Of a DNA stretch of 58,659 nucleotides, positions 37,364 through 46,295 are shown piece by piece. This DNA comes from Leptotrichiaceae bacterium (GTDB lineage: Bacteria; Fusobacteriota; Fusobacteriia; Fusobacteriales; Leptotrichiaceae). The stretch lies in assembly GCA_018060185.1 (NCBI GenBank), contig JAGOWQ010000008.1:1-58659 (forward strand), in the 5' to 3' direction. The notes beneath the pieces were generated by a model. The model was not told the DNA's origin. It was given only the letters and a program-made list of their open reading frames with translations, and made no database searches. Both the position numbers and the translations under genes were made by a program. Positions within the stretch are counted from its first letter, which is position 1, and the number at the start of each line of letters is the position of its first letter.

Positions 37364-38626
37364 GTGAAAAAATATGAAAATGTCAAAATAGATATAGTTG
37401 TACCCCCATACAGTGGTCATTTATATCCTATACTAGAATTAATAAAACCATTATTAAAAGAAGAAAAATATGATATTTGTATATATACAGGTGCTCAAAG
37501 AAAAATGTTTTTAAAAAATATGGGAATAAAATGCAAAGTAGTTTTGGAAGACAGACCGACATTTTTTGAAGATGTAGCAAATACAGCAGAAAAAACTAAT
37601 GCTTTTGTTTCGTATAGTCAATTTAAAAAAAATTTAAAAGTTATTCCAGATATAGTGAAAGAATTAGAATTAGGGTTTAAAGAGCGTAATCCAGATATAA
37701 TAGTAGCAGACTTTGTTGCTGTACCAGCGGGCGTAATAGCAAAAAAAATGGGAATCCCTTGGATAACAGCGATACCAACCCCTTTTGCTATAGAAAGTAA
37801 AACTACTCCTCCTAGTTATATGGGAGGATGGTATCCAAGAAAAGGAGTTATTTATAAATTAAGAGATGCCATAGGAAGATTTACTATAAGAACATTTAAA
37901 AGAATAGTTTGTATTATGGGTCATAAAATTTTAAAGGATATAAATTATAAATTATATAACGAGAATGGAGAAGAAAACGCTTATTCGCCCAATTCAATAT
38001 TAGCTTTGGGTATGAAAGAACTTGAATTTAGAGATGATTATCCAAAACAAGTAATATGGTCAGGACCTTGTCTTTCTGAATTTGATGTAGAAGAATACAG
38101 TTTAATAGACGTCTCAAAATTTAAAAAAAGCATATTGGTTACTAATGGAACTCATTTACTATGGGGTAAAAATAATTTATTGAAAATAGTAGAGGATTTA
38201 TCAACAAAATTTTCTGATGTTTGTTTCATAGTTTCATTAGGAGATATAAGAGGAAAAGATGAACCAGTGATAAAAAATAAAGATAATATGTATACATATA
38301 AATATATAGACTATGGGGCAGTACTTCCAAAAGTTGATTATGTTATACATCACGGAGGAGCAGGTATTTTATATAATTCAATAAAGTATAATAAACCCTC
38401 AGTTATAATTCCTCATGATTATGATCAATTTGATTTTGCAGTAAGAGCAAAAATTGCTGATATCGGTATTCCTGCCAGTTTAAAAAAAAAGAATTCTATA
38501 GAAAATGCTATCAGAGAATTGATTCAACGTAAAGAATGGGTAAATCTTAATAAAATTTCAGAAAAATATAAAGAATATAATCCAGGTGAAGTATTAAAAA
38601 AAGAAATAAATAGGTTATTAAAATAA
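37364..38626 (+). CDS. MGT/UGT-like (GT-B) glycosyltransferase
   Basis: 420 residues. The N-terminal Rossmann half begins VVPPYSGHLYPILELIKPL, the pattern of macrolide-type and UDP-glucuronosyl-like transferases, and the C-terminal half carries the nucleotide-sugar site H329-HGGAG with the downstream D-Q (YDQFDFA). The GTG start at 37364 is 8 bases after GGGAG. Acceptors of this group are small molecules, lipids or natural products; the acceptor here is unknown. Close spacing behind the propeller-UDG gene, with a terminator after it, makes these two a likely operon. Confidence 0.85.
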   Translation: MKKYENVKIDIVVPPYSGHLYPILELIKPLLKEEKYDICIYTGAQRKMFLKNMGIKCKVVLEDRPTFFEDVANTAEKTNAFVSYSQFKKNLKVIPDIVKELELGFKERNPDIIVADFVAVPAGVIAKKMGIPWITAIPTPFAIESKTTPPSYMGGWYPRKGVIYKLRDAIGRFTIRTFKRIVCIMGHKILKDINYKLYNENGEENAYSPNSILALGMKELEFRDDYPKQVIWSGPCLSEFDVEEYSLIDVSKFKKSILVTNGTHLLWGKNNLLKIVEDLSTKFSDVCFIVSLGDIRGKDEPVIKNKDNMYTYKYIDYGAVLPKVDYVIHHGGAGILYNSIKYNKPSVIIPHDYDQFDFAVRAKIADIGIPASLKKKNSIENAIRELIQRKEWVNLNKISEKYKEYNPGEVLKKEINRLLK

Positions 38627-38663
38627 AAGAAGTAAAACTAACAATTTTACTTCTTTTATTTTA
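38625..38663 (+). terminator. Intrinsic terminator after the glycosyltransferase
   Basis: The 13-bp stem aaaagaagtaaaa (38625-38637) with ttttacttctttt (38645-38657) overlaps the stop codon and runs into a T-rich tract. It separates the previous unit from the catabolic island. Confidence 0.8.
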
Positions 38664-38732
38664 GAATTATTATTTATATATTTAATTATGAAATAAAAAT
38701 ATATTGCTATACTATGCAATTATTGAATATGC

Positions 38733-38772
38733 AGTATACTAAAAAAAAAACAAAAAAATTGTTTTGTATAAT
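38733..38772 (+). promoter_or_regulatory. Candidate regulated promoter of the dicarboxylate island
   Basis: A TATAAT box lies at 38767-38772 with only A-tract in the -35 position. The small palindrome AGTATACT (38733-38740) is centred about 42 bases before the predicted start, as an activator site might be. TATACTAAA here recurs in the palindrome before the glycerate kinase. The DNA is very AT-rich, so chance is possible. Confidence 0.35.
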
Positions 38773-38879
38773 GATTTTTTTTTGTACATAAAAAGGTTTA
38801 ATATTAATACATACAAGTAATAAAATTTCACATGTGCTTATTATATTGTAAATTTATTTTAAAGAAAGGAGATACGATA

Positions 38880-40145
38880 ATGTTAATATCAATGATATCA
38901 CTGTTTTGCCTAGTTTTAACAATAGTGATTGGGTTCAGGAGAAAAATGAACATAGGAATTTTGGCGTTAGGAATATCTTTAATTTTAGGTTATATTGGGA
39001 AAGTTCCCGCGAGAGATATAATTAGAGGTTTTAATTCTTCGCTATTCATAATGTTGGCAGGAGTTAGTATGCTATTTGGAATTGCAGAGCATAACGGGAC
39101 TTTAAAACTAATCGTAAAAAAGATGATTAGAATTGCAGGTAAAAGGGCATACTTAATGCCTGTTATGATGTATATAGTTATGTATTTTATTACTTTTTTA
39201 GGTGCGGGAACAATAGCGGGATTTGCATTATCAGCACTTTTCGGTATACCACTTGCAAAAGAACTTGATTCAGATCCATTTATGATGACAACAATGGGAC
39301 AGCTTGGATCAATTGGGGGTGGAATATCACCATGGGCACCTACAGGAATTATTGGATTAGAGTTAGCTAAAAATGCAGGAATAACAGGTAATTTGTCTAC
39401 TACGATGTTAATTAATACATTTCTAGCAACAGCATTTGCAGGTTTAGTTTCTTACATTTTCTTAAAAGGATACAAGTTAAAAGCTACTAACATTGAAAAA
39501 GAAAATTTGAAATTTGATAATAAGCAAAAAATAACACTACTTGCAATATTTATAATGGTTGTAGGTGTAGCAGGATTTAGTATGAATATTGGGTTTTTAT
39601 CGTTTTTGATAAGTGTTATTTTAATATTGATGAAAATTGGAACAGAAAAAGAATCGCTAAATTCTATTCCATGGAATACATTGATTTTAATAGCTGGAAT
39701 GGGTGTTTTAATAAATCTCGTAGTTGTTCTTGGTGGAATTAAAGTTTTAGCTGATGGATTATCTTTACTTATGACGCCTAGAACATCAGGTGCGATTCTA
39801 GCATTTACTTCTGGAGTAATGAGTTTATTCAGTTCAACATCAGGAGTTGTAATGCCTACAATGATTCCTACAATTCCTATAATTCAGGAAAGTTTAAATC
39901 TTCAAACTGTGATTCCAGCATCTCTTTTATTATCTGCAGTTATAAATGGTTCGTCTCCATCAGGATTAAGTCCTCTTTCTACAGGGGGAGCATTTGTTAT
40001 GGCTTCTTATTCTGAAATCTACGAACTTAAAGAAGATGAATTTGCAAAAAAATTTAAAAAACTTTTTATGCTTTCCATGATAAATATGATAGCAGTTGTT
40101 GTATTTATTTTACTTGGAGGGTTTAGTTTAACTATTTATAGATAG
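38880..40145 (+). CDS. MatC-like dicarboxylate transporter, copy 1
   Basis: 421 residues, about eleven hydrophobic segments. The N-terminal half (IGFRRKMNIGILALGISLILGY, then RDIIRGFNSSLFIMLAG) matches the MatC_N family of malonate/dicarboxylate carriers in the ion-transporter superfamily. The C-terminal half has the repeat-like FSSTSGVVMPTMIPTIP. ATG 38880 follows AAGGAG; the longer frame from 38832 has no ribosome binding site. A second carrier of exactly the same length lies at 44801. The substrate is inferred to be a short dicarboxylate from the neighbouring enzymes. Confidence 0.82.
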   Translation: MLISMISLFCLVLTIVIGFRRKMNIGILALGISLILGYIGKVPARDIIRGFNSSLFIMLAGVSMLFGIAEHNGTLKLIVKKMIRIAGKRAYLMPVMMYIVMYFITFLGAGTIAGFALSALFGIPLAKELDSDPFMMTTMGQLGSIGGGISPWAPTGIIGLELAKNAGITGNLSTTMLINTFLATAFAGLVSYIFLKGYKLKATNIEKENLKFDNKQKITLLAIFIMVVGVAGFSMNIGFLSFLISVILILMKIGTEKESLNSIPWNTLILIAGMGVLINLVVVLGGIKVLADGLSLLMTPRTSGAILAFTSGVMSLFSSTSGVVMPTMIPTIPIIQESLNLQTVIPASLLLSAVINGSSPSGLSPLSTGGAFVMASYSEIYELKEDEFAKKFKKLFMLSMINMIAVVVFILLGGFSLTIYR

Positions 40146-40228
40146 TTAGGAGTTATTTTAAAGAAAAACTATACAAAATATTTAGACTTTTACAATTGTT
40201 TGGAATGAATAAAATAAGGAGGATTATT

Positions 40229-41512
40229 ATGACATTAACAGAGAAAATTTTAGCTCGTGCAGCAAAAATAGAAAAAGTGAAAGCTGGCGATATTATATGG
40301 GTTGATGTGGATCAGGCAATGATGGACGATATTCTTGGACCCAGAATAGAAATCGCCGAAAAAATGAAAGAAATGAATCTTAAAGTGTGGGATCCTAGTA
40401 AAATCACTATTATTTCAGACCACTATACTCCACCTGCAAATGCCCAGCAGGCAAGTATTGTAAAATTTACAAGAGATTGGGCAAAAGAATATGGAATTAA
40501 ACATTATTATGAATTTGCAGGACCTTGTCACCAAGTAATGGTTGAAAAATCTAGAGTATTACCAGGAGAAGTTGTAGTTGGAACAGATAGTCATACGTGT
40601 ACTTACGGGGCAATTAGTGCTTTTTCTACAGGGATAGGTTCAACTGAAATGTTTGGTGTTCTTACTACAGGTAAGATATGGTTAAAAGTTCCTGAAACAA
40701 TAAAAGTAAATTTTAAAGGGAAAATGAAAAAAGGAGTTATGGCTAAAGATTTGATTTTAGCAGCAATAGGTAAAATTGGTCATGCAGGAGCAACTTATAA
40801 AGCACTTGAATTTTCAGGAGATACAATAGATGATTTAATTATGGATGAGAGACTTTGTATAGCTAATATGGCTGTTGAAGCAGGAGCAAAAAATGGGATA
40901 ATTAAGTTTGATAATATAACTAAAGAATATTTAGAAGGGCTTAATTTAAATATTGATGAAAATGAATTAGAATATTTGAAAAATGATAGCGAAGGAACTT
41001 TCTGTGAAGAAGTTACAATAGATGTTGAAAAATTAGAACCTCTTTGTTCATGCCCTCATGAAGTTGATAATGTAGATGAAATAAAAAATGTTGCTGGAGT
41101 TAAAATAGACCAAGCTTACATAGGTTCATGTACAGGAGGGAGATATCACGATTTAAAAGTAGCTGCTGACTTAGTAAAAGGAAGAAAAATAGCTGAAGGA
41201 ATACGTCTTTTGATATCACCAGCTTCAAAAGAAGTTTGGGATAGATGTGCTAAAGAGGGAATACTTCAAATATTATCAGATGCAGGAGCAACAGTTTTAG
41301 CTTCAAGTTGTGGAGCATGTCTTGGGATACATTCTGGTGCTCTAGGAGAAGGAGAAGTATGTATATCTTCCACAAATAGAAATTTTATAGGAAGAATGGG
41401 TAGTAAAAAAAGTTCCGTTTATCTTGCTTCACCTTTATCAGTTATAGCATCAGCAATAAAAGGTGAAATTACTGATCCAAGAGAATTTATGAAGGAGGAA
41501 TCAAATGAATAA
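40229..41512 (+). CDS. Aconitase-family hydratase, large subunit (LeuC/DmdA type)
   Basis: 427 residues. SDHYTPPANAQQAS, GTDSHTCTYGAISAFSTGIGSTEM, GSCTGGRYHDL and SSCGACLGIH are the iron-sulfur and substrate motifs of the prokaryotic isopropylmalate isomerase/homoaconitase branch; the three [4Fe-4S] cysteines are present. There is no leuA or leuB here. Known relatives include citraconate hydratase (2-methylmalate dehydratase) and 2,3-dimethylmalate dehydratase, which fit the neighbours better than leucine synthesis. The true start is ATG 40229 behind AAGGAGG. Confidence 0.85.
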   Translation: MTLTEKILARAAKIEKVKAGDIIWVDVDQAMMDDILGPRIEIAEKMKEMNLKVWDPSKITIISDHYTPPANAQQASIVKFTRDWAKEYGIKHYYEFAGPCHQVMVEKSRVLPGEVVVGTDSHTCTYGAISAFSTGIGSTEMFGVLTTGKIWLKVPETIKVNFKGKMKKGVMAKDLILAAIGKIGHAGATYKALEFSGDTIDDLIMDERLCIANMAVEAGAKNGIIKFDNITKEYLEGLNLNIDENELEYLKNDSEGTFCEEVTIDVEKLEPLCSCPHEVDNVDEIKNVAGVKIDQAYIGSCTGGRYHDLKVAADLVKGRKIAEGIRLLISPASKEVWDRCAKEGILQILSDAGATVLASSCGACLGIHSGALGEGEVCISSTNRNFIGRMGSKKSSVYLASPLSVIASAIKGEITDPREFMKEESNE

Positions 41513-42002
41513 TATAAAAGGCAGAAGCTTGAAATATGGCGACAATATAAATACTGATATTATTTCTCCACCAGCTTATATGGAATTACCAATAAAAGAA
41601 GCTGCAAAATATACAATGGCACCTGTTGATGCAGATTTTGCTAGTAAATGCCAACAGGGTGATATATTTGTAGCTGAAAAAAACTTAGGTTCAGGTTCTA
41701 GTAGAGAAACAGCTCCTCTTATGTTAAAAGAACTTGGTATAAAAACTATAGTCGCAAAATCTTTTGCAAGAATATTTTATAGAAATTGTATTAACCTAGG
41801 AATTTTAGCTATTCAATGTGAAGATACAGATAAAATAAGTATGTTTGACAATATAGAAATAGATTATATAAATGGAATTATTCACAATGTAAGTAAAAAT
41901 GAGCAGTACAGTTGTGAAAAAATACCAGGACATATCATGGAATTTATAGAAAAAGATGGATTGATAAATTATTTGCGAGAAAAATTTAAGGTTAAAGATT
42001 AA
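41505..42002 (+). CDS. Aconitase-family hydratase, small subunit (LeuD/DmdB type)
   Basis: 165 residues, the swivelling domain that completes the active site of the upstream subunit; the two genes overlap by 8 bases. GDNINTDIISPPAYMEL and GSGSSRETAPLMLKELG are the family motifs. The substrate-selecting loop after the conserved proline reads YMEL instead of the YLRT/YLVY-like sequences of leucine or homoaconitate enzymes, suggesting a different substrate. The activity proposed here is citraconate (or dimethylmaleate) hydration to a 2-methylmalate. Confidence 0.85.
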   Translation: MNNIKGRSLKYGDNINTDIISPPAYMELPIKEAAKYTMAPVDADFASKCQQGDIFVAEKNLGSGSSRETAPLMLKELGIKTIVAKSFARIFYRNCINLGILAIQCEDTDKISMFDNIEIDYINGIIHNVSKNEQYSCEKIPGHIMEFIEKDGLINYLREKFKVKD

Positions 42003-42180
42003 ATTTTAATTTTTAGACAAGTAAAATATAAAAAAAATGGAAATTTAGGAGACTTAATTAAATAAATATTAAAATTTCCAGATTGAGAATGTTTCTAATA
42101 AAATTAAGATAACAAAATATATGTTATAATTAATATAGTAAGTTTATTTGCAGTATCTAAAATTTAAAGGAGGAAATATT

Positions 42181-43362
42181 ATGAGTTGTGAGCTAATAAA
42201 AGAATCATTAGAAATAAAATGTTCCATTGTTAGAGGAGGTACTAGTAAGGGAATTTTCATAATGGAAAATGAACTTCCTAAAGATCAATGTTTAAGAGAT
42301 AGAATTATTTTATCTATTTTTGGTAGTCCAGATCTTAGACAAATTGATGGTCTTGGGGGAGCGGATACTCTTACAAGTAAATTAGCTATAATTGGACCTT
42401 CAACTAGAGAAGATGCAGACGTAGACTATACATTTGGACAAGTTAGTTTTGTTGAAAAGTTCATAGATTATGGAGGAAATTGCGGTAATATATCATCAGG
42501 TGTTGGTGTATATGCTGTGGATAATGGGTTAGTAGAAGCAAAAGAACCTATTACAAAAGTCAAAGTTCACTTAACAAACACGAACAGAATACTTGAAGTA
42601 GAAGTTCCAGTAAAAAATGGAAGAGCATTGGTTAACGGAGATTATAAAATAGACGGTGTTCCAGGAACAGGAGCTAAAATAACTCTTGATTGGTCTGATG
42701 TAGTTGGAGGAATAACAGGAAAATTACTTCCTACAGGAAATCCAAAAGATATTATAGAAATAGAAAATGAATCATTCGAAGTATCTGTTGTTGATGCTGG
42801 AAATATAGTTATTTTCATAAAAGCTGAAAGTTTAGGATTAGTAGGGATTGAAAGTGCTCTAGAAATTGACAATAATAAAGAATTAATGAGAAAAATAGAA
42901 AGAATAAGAGGAGAAATATGCTATAAACTTGGGTTAGTTAATTCATGGGAAGAAGCTGCAACTAAAACTCCTTATCAACCGTTTTTTGCTATGGTAAGCA
43001 AATCACAGGACTATAAATGTTTTAATGGTATAGAGGTAAAAAAAGAGGAAATAGATATAGTTTCTAGATTGGTATTTATGCTTAAAATGCATAAAACATA
43101 TCCAGTTACTGGAACTGTGGCTACAGGAGCTATGGCTAGGGTTAAAGGAAGTATAGTTTATGATTTACTTTCAGAAAGAGGTAAAAATGATCTTAATGTA
43201 CAGATAGGTCATCCTGGAGGAATTATACCAGTAGAAGCAGAAGCAGAATATTCAGGTGAAGAGTGTAAAATAACTAGATTGGGTGTATATAGAACAGCTA
43301 GAACAATTTTAGATGGAAGAGTTTACGTGAATACAAAAAATATAAAAAATAAAATTTTTTAG
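42181..43362 (+). CDS. PrpF/methylitaconate-isomerase family protein
   Basis: 393 residues of the DapF-like fold. The start KCSIVRGGTSKGIFI, the central GGNCGNISSGVG and the late TGTVATGAMARVKG are characteristic of PrpF (2-methylaconitate isomerase) and methylitaconate delta-isomerase. These enzymes move a double bond in unsaturated di- or tricarboxylates. With the adjacent hydratase, an itaconate-to-citraconate (or methylitaconate-to-dimethylmaleate) step is plausible. ATG 42181 follows AAAGGAGG. Confidence 0.85.
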   Translation: MSCELIKESLEIKCSIVRGGTSKGIFIMENELPKDQCLRDRIILSIFGSPDLRQIDGLGGADTLTSKLAIIGPSTREDADVDYTFGQVSFVEKFIDYGGNCGNISSGVGVYAVDNGLVEAKEPITKVKVHLTNTNRILEVEVPVKNGRALVNGDYKIDGVPGTGAKITLDWSDVVGGITGKLLPTGNPKDIIEIENESFEVSVVDAGNIVIFIKAESLGLVGIESALEIDNNKELMRKIERIRGEICYKLGLVNSWEEAATKTPYQPFFAMVSKSQDYKCFNGIEVKKEEIDIVSRLVFMLKMHKTYPVTGTVATGAMARVKGSIVYDLLSERGKNDLNVQIGHPGGIIPVEAEAEYSGEECKITRLGVYRTARTILDGRVYVNTKNIKNKIF

Positions 43363-43374
43363 GAGGAAATTTAT

Positions 43375-43914
43375 ATGAATTGTGAACTAAAAAAGACAGA
43401 ATTGAATTTCTTAGCCAGAAGATCTATTAGAAGTTATACTTCAAAAGAAATAGAAGAAGATAAATTAAATAAAATTTTAAAAGCAGCTTTAGTTTCACCA
43501 ACAGGTAAAAATTTAAAACCTTTTGAATTAGTTGTTATAAAAGATAAGGAAATGTTAGTTAAACTATCAGAATCTAAAGATAGTGGTTCAAACATGTTAA
43601 AAGAAGCAAATATGGCAATTGTAGTGCTAGGAAATCCTGAAATTTCTGATTTGTGGTCTGATGATTCTTCTATTGTTTCTTTTGCAATTCAACTCAAGGC
43701 ATTTGACTTAGGGATAGGGAGTTGCTGGGTTAATTTAAAGGGAAGAGAATCTAAATATGGAATTTCTTCTGAGGAATATGTTAAGAATATTTTAAATATT
43801 CCTAAAAAAATGAGAATTTCTTGTATAATTTCACTAGGATATCCTAATGAAGTTAAAGATGAATATAAAGAAGATGAAATAGACTTATCTAAGGTACATT
43901 ATGGAAAATATTAA
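43375..43914 (+). CDS. Nitroreductase-family flavoprotein
   Basis: 179 residues. RRSIRSYTSKEIEEDKL near the N-terminus and SPTGKNLKPFELVVIKD are FMN-binding patterns of the nitroreductase family. CWVNLKGR and ISCIISLGYP complete the fold. Members reduce nitro compounds, quinones or enoates with NAD(P)H; the role in this island is unclear. It begins 12 bases after the isomerase gene, with AGGAGG in between. Confidence 0.85.
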   Translation: MNCELKKTELNFLARRSIRSYTSKEIEEDKLNKILKAALVSPTGKNLKPFELVVIKDKEMLVKLSESKDSGSNMLKEANMAIVVLGNPEISDLWSDDSSIVSFAIQLKAFDLGIGSCWVNLKGRESKYGISSEEYVKNILNIPKKMRISCIISLGYPNEVKDEYKEDEIDLSKVHYGKY

Positions 43915-43941
43915 TGTATTTATCGAAAATAATTTTGTAAT

Positions 43942-43985
43942 TTAAAAGTGAGGATACATTTGTGTCCTCACTTTTAAAAAAAATT
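43942..43985 (+). terminator. Hairpin after the nitroreductase gene
   Basis: The 13-bp stem ttaaaagtgagga (43942-43954) with tcctcacttttaa (43965-43977) is GC-rich for the region. Its T-tract is short on the plus strand, so termination may be partial. Confidence 0.6.
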
Positions 43986-44256
43986 TTATAATTTAAAATC
44001 ATTATATAAATTACGATATTCTTAATTATTTCAAAATTTTGAATATATTATAAAAAATGATGAAATAAGGATTATTTTTAGTTTGGAAAACAAATCAGAG
44101 TTATATATAACTAAAAAATACACAAAAAACTGTATCTTGTAACATATGTAATGTATTAAAAAAAAGATATAATTATGTTATAGAACAATAGATATATTTT
44201 ATTTGAATAATTTCAAAGTGTTCAAGGTTATAAAAAAAGATTAATGGAGGATAACG
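43986..44256. other. AT-rich intergenic stretch before the VOC gene
   Basis: No open frame or RNA family is visible. A TATAAT box at 44168-44173 without a clear -35 hexamer could start the VOC transcript. The segment tataactaaa near 44108 loosely resembles the TATACTAAA element seen before two other genes of the island. Confidence 0.4.
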
Positions 44257-44640
44257 ATGAAAATTAAAAATTTGGATCATATTGTTATTACAAGTAGCGA
44301 TATTGATAAAACGGTTGAATTTTATGTAAACATATTAGGAATGGAATTAGACAGAACTAATGACAGATATGCTGTAAAATTTGGAAATCAGAAGTTTAAT
44401 CTTCATAGAGGGAAAGCGGAATTCCTACCTGCAGCTGGAAACGTGACTTTTGGAAGTGCAGATTTATGCTTAATTGCAGAAGGGAGTATTGAAGATATTT
44501 ATAATGAGTTAGTTGAAAAAAACGTTCCTATAGAATTAGGAGTTGTACCACGTACAGGGGCGAATGGACCTATTGATAGTATTTATTTAAGAGATCCTGA
44601 TGAAAATCTTGTTGAAATAAGTGTTTATCGAGAATTATAA
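44257..44640 (+). CDS. VOC (glyoxalase/dioxygenase superfamily) protein
   Basis: 127 residues with one beta-alpha-beta-beta-beta pair on each side. NLDHIVITSSDIDKTVEFYVNILGM and the closing YLRDPDENLVEISV carry the metal-binding His and Glu of the superfamily. Small proteins of this type act as lyases, epimerases or binding proteins. The specific reaction cannot be read from the sequence. GGAGG precedes the ATG. Confidence 0.8.
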   Translation: MKIKNLDHIVITSSDIDKTVEFYVNILGMELDRTNDRYAVKFGNQKFNLHRGKAEFLPAAGNVTFGSADLCLIAEGSIEDIYNELVEKNVPIELGVVPRTGANGPIDSIYLRDPDENLVEISVYREL

Positions 44641-44800
44641 TTGAATTTGTATGATTAAAATTATGAAATTTATTTAATGTGTTAATTAACAAAAATTGAA
44701 GAAAAGTATATGTAATTTGAAATAATAAAAATAAAAAAATTAAAATAACTTGAAAATGTGTATGTTATTTTCAAGCATAATGAAAGGAATGTTTATAAAT

Positions 44801-46066
44801 ATGGCGAATATTGGTTTGATTGCTTTGGCAGTATTATTTATTGTAATTATTATTGGATTTTTTAAGAAGATGAATGTAGGTCTTCTAGCAATAGCAGCTG
44901 CGGTTGTTTTAGGATATGGTTCTGGTCAATTTGGAGCTAGGGACATTATAAAAGGTTTCAGTTCTTCGTTGATGATGACATTATTAGGTGTTACACTTTT
45001 ATTTAGTGTAATACATTCAAATGGAGCTTTAGAGCACTTGGTAAAAAAAATTGTTAGAAAAACAGGGCGTTTTGTATGGACTGTTCCCATTGTTATGTAT
45101 CTCGTAGGTTATATAATTTCAGCAGTAGGTCCTGGTTGTGTACCTGCGTTAGCCATAGTAGCTGCTATTGCAATTCCTTTAGCTAAAGAAACAGGTTATA
45201 GTCCTATCATGCTTATGCTTATAGGTGACGCAGCTACTTTTGCGGGGAGATTTACTGCAGTAACTCCAGAAGGAGTACTAGTAACTAAAATATTAGGTGA
45301 ACAAGGTATAACAGGTATTTTAACACCATTAGTTATAAATGCCACAGGCGTTACCATATTATTGTCTATAATTTTCTTTGTATTTTATAAAGGATATAAA
45401 GTAAAAGGAGGAGAAAAAATTTCTCAAGAAGAAGTTCCTCCATTTAAGAAAAGTGAGTATTTAGCACTAAGTGGAATTATATTTTTAGTAGTTGGTATTA
45501 TCTTCTTAAAAATAGATGTAGGTCTTTTAGCATTCTTAATAGCTATTATTCTATTATTACTAGGAGTTGCTAGTGAAAAAGAAAGTTTCGCAAAAGTTCC
45601 TTGGAATACAATCATAATGGTAGTTGGAGTAGGAGTATTAATGAATTTAGTAATATCTTCTGGTGGGATTAAAATTCTAGCTGACTGGTTATCATCTATT
45701 ATGACTCCAACAACTGCGGCAGCAATTACTGGATTAACTGGAGGTATCATGTCATGGTTTAGTTCTACTATAGGAGTAGTTTTACCTACACTATTACCTA
45801 CTGTTGGTATATTAGTTGAAAATGTAGGTGGAAGTGTTTCAGCAGTTGAACTTGTAACATCTATAGGTATTATATCATCTTTTGCTGGATTTAGTCCTGC
45901 TTCTACAGTTGGTGGAATAATTATGGCTTCATGTGCTTCAGATCCTGAATATAAAGATACTATAGATCAGTCAAAATTATTCGTTGAGTTATTTGCTTGG
46001 TCAGTATTCTGTGTTATTTTTATAGCATTCTTAGCATTGACAGGATTATTAGGAATTATAGGATAA
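44801..46066 (+). CDS. MatC-like dicarboxylate transporter, copy 2
   Basis: 421 residues, the same length as the carrier at 38880 and clearly homologous along its length (MNVGLLAIAAAVVLGYG, RDIIKGFSSSLMMTLLGV, FSSTIGVVLPTLLPTVG). ATG 44801 is preceded by AAAGGA at a slightly long distance; upstream in-frame ATGs at 44750, 44780 and 44789 are worse placed. Two paralogues in one island suggest either two related substrates or uptake and product export. Confidence 0.8.
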   Translation: MANIGLIALAVLFIVIIIGFFKKMNVGLLAIAAAVVLGYGSGQFGARDIIKGFSSSLMMTLLGVTLLFSVIHSNGALEHLVKKIVRKTGRFVWTVPIVMYLVGYIISAVGPGCVPALAIVAAIAIPLAKETGYSPIMLMLIGDAATFAGRFTAVTPEGVLVTKILGEQGITGILTPLVINATGVTILLSIIFFVFYKGYKVKGGEKISQEEVPPFKKSEYLALSGIIFLVVGIIFLKIDVGLLAFLIAIILLLLGVASEKESFAKVPWNTIIMVVGVGVLMNLVISSGGIKILADWLSSIMTPTTAAAITGLTGGIMSWFSSTIGVVLPTLLPTVGILVENVGGSVSAVELVTSIGIISSFAGFSPASTVGGIIMASCASDPEYKDTIDQSKLFVELFAWSVFCVIFIAFLALTGLLGIIG

Positions 46067-46150
46067 TTTATGTTAATGATGTTCTTAAAGAAATGAAATT
46101 TAAATCATTTGAATTTAATATTAATTATTATGAAAATAAAAAAGCTTAGA

Positions 46151-46275
46151 ACAGTGTAATAAAAAAATAAAATATATCAAAAAACTTTAAAACAGTGTAG
46201 TTAAAGATAAAATGTATCAAATATAAAACTTAAAGTAGCATAATTAAAAAATAAAATATATCAAAAATATTAAAG
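46151..46275. repeat. Three imperfect tandem repeats of about 42 bp
   Basis: Units start near 46151, 46192 and 46234. Each has a GTGTA/GCATA-type head (acagtgtaa, acagtgtag, agtagcataa), then a taaaatatatcaaa-like middle and a ctttaaa/attaaag tail. The array ends just before the CoA-transferase ribosome binding site. It may be a binding-site array, or simply a replication-slippage product. Confidence 0.7.
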
Positions 46276-46295
46276 AAGAAAGAGAGGAGTATTTT

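Noticed and set aside
40229..42002. Calling the aconitase-family pair leuC and leuD
   Set aside because: No other leucine genes are near, the small-subunit loop is atypical, and the neighbours indicate dicarboxylate catabolism.
42040..42080. Inverted repeat ggaaattt/aaatttcc between the hydratase and isomerase genes
   Set aside because: The loop is long (over 20 bases), the stem is AT-only at its core and there is no T-run; a terminator or operator cannot be supported.
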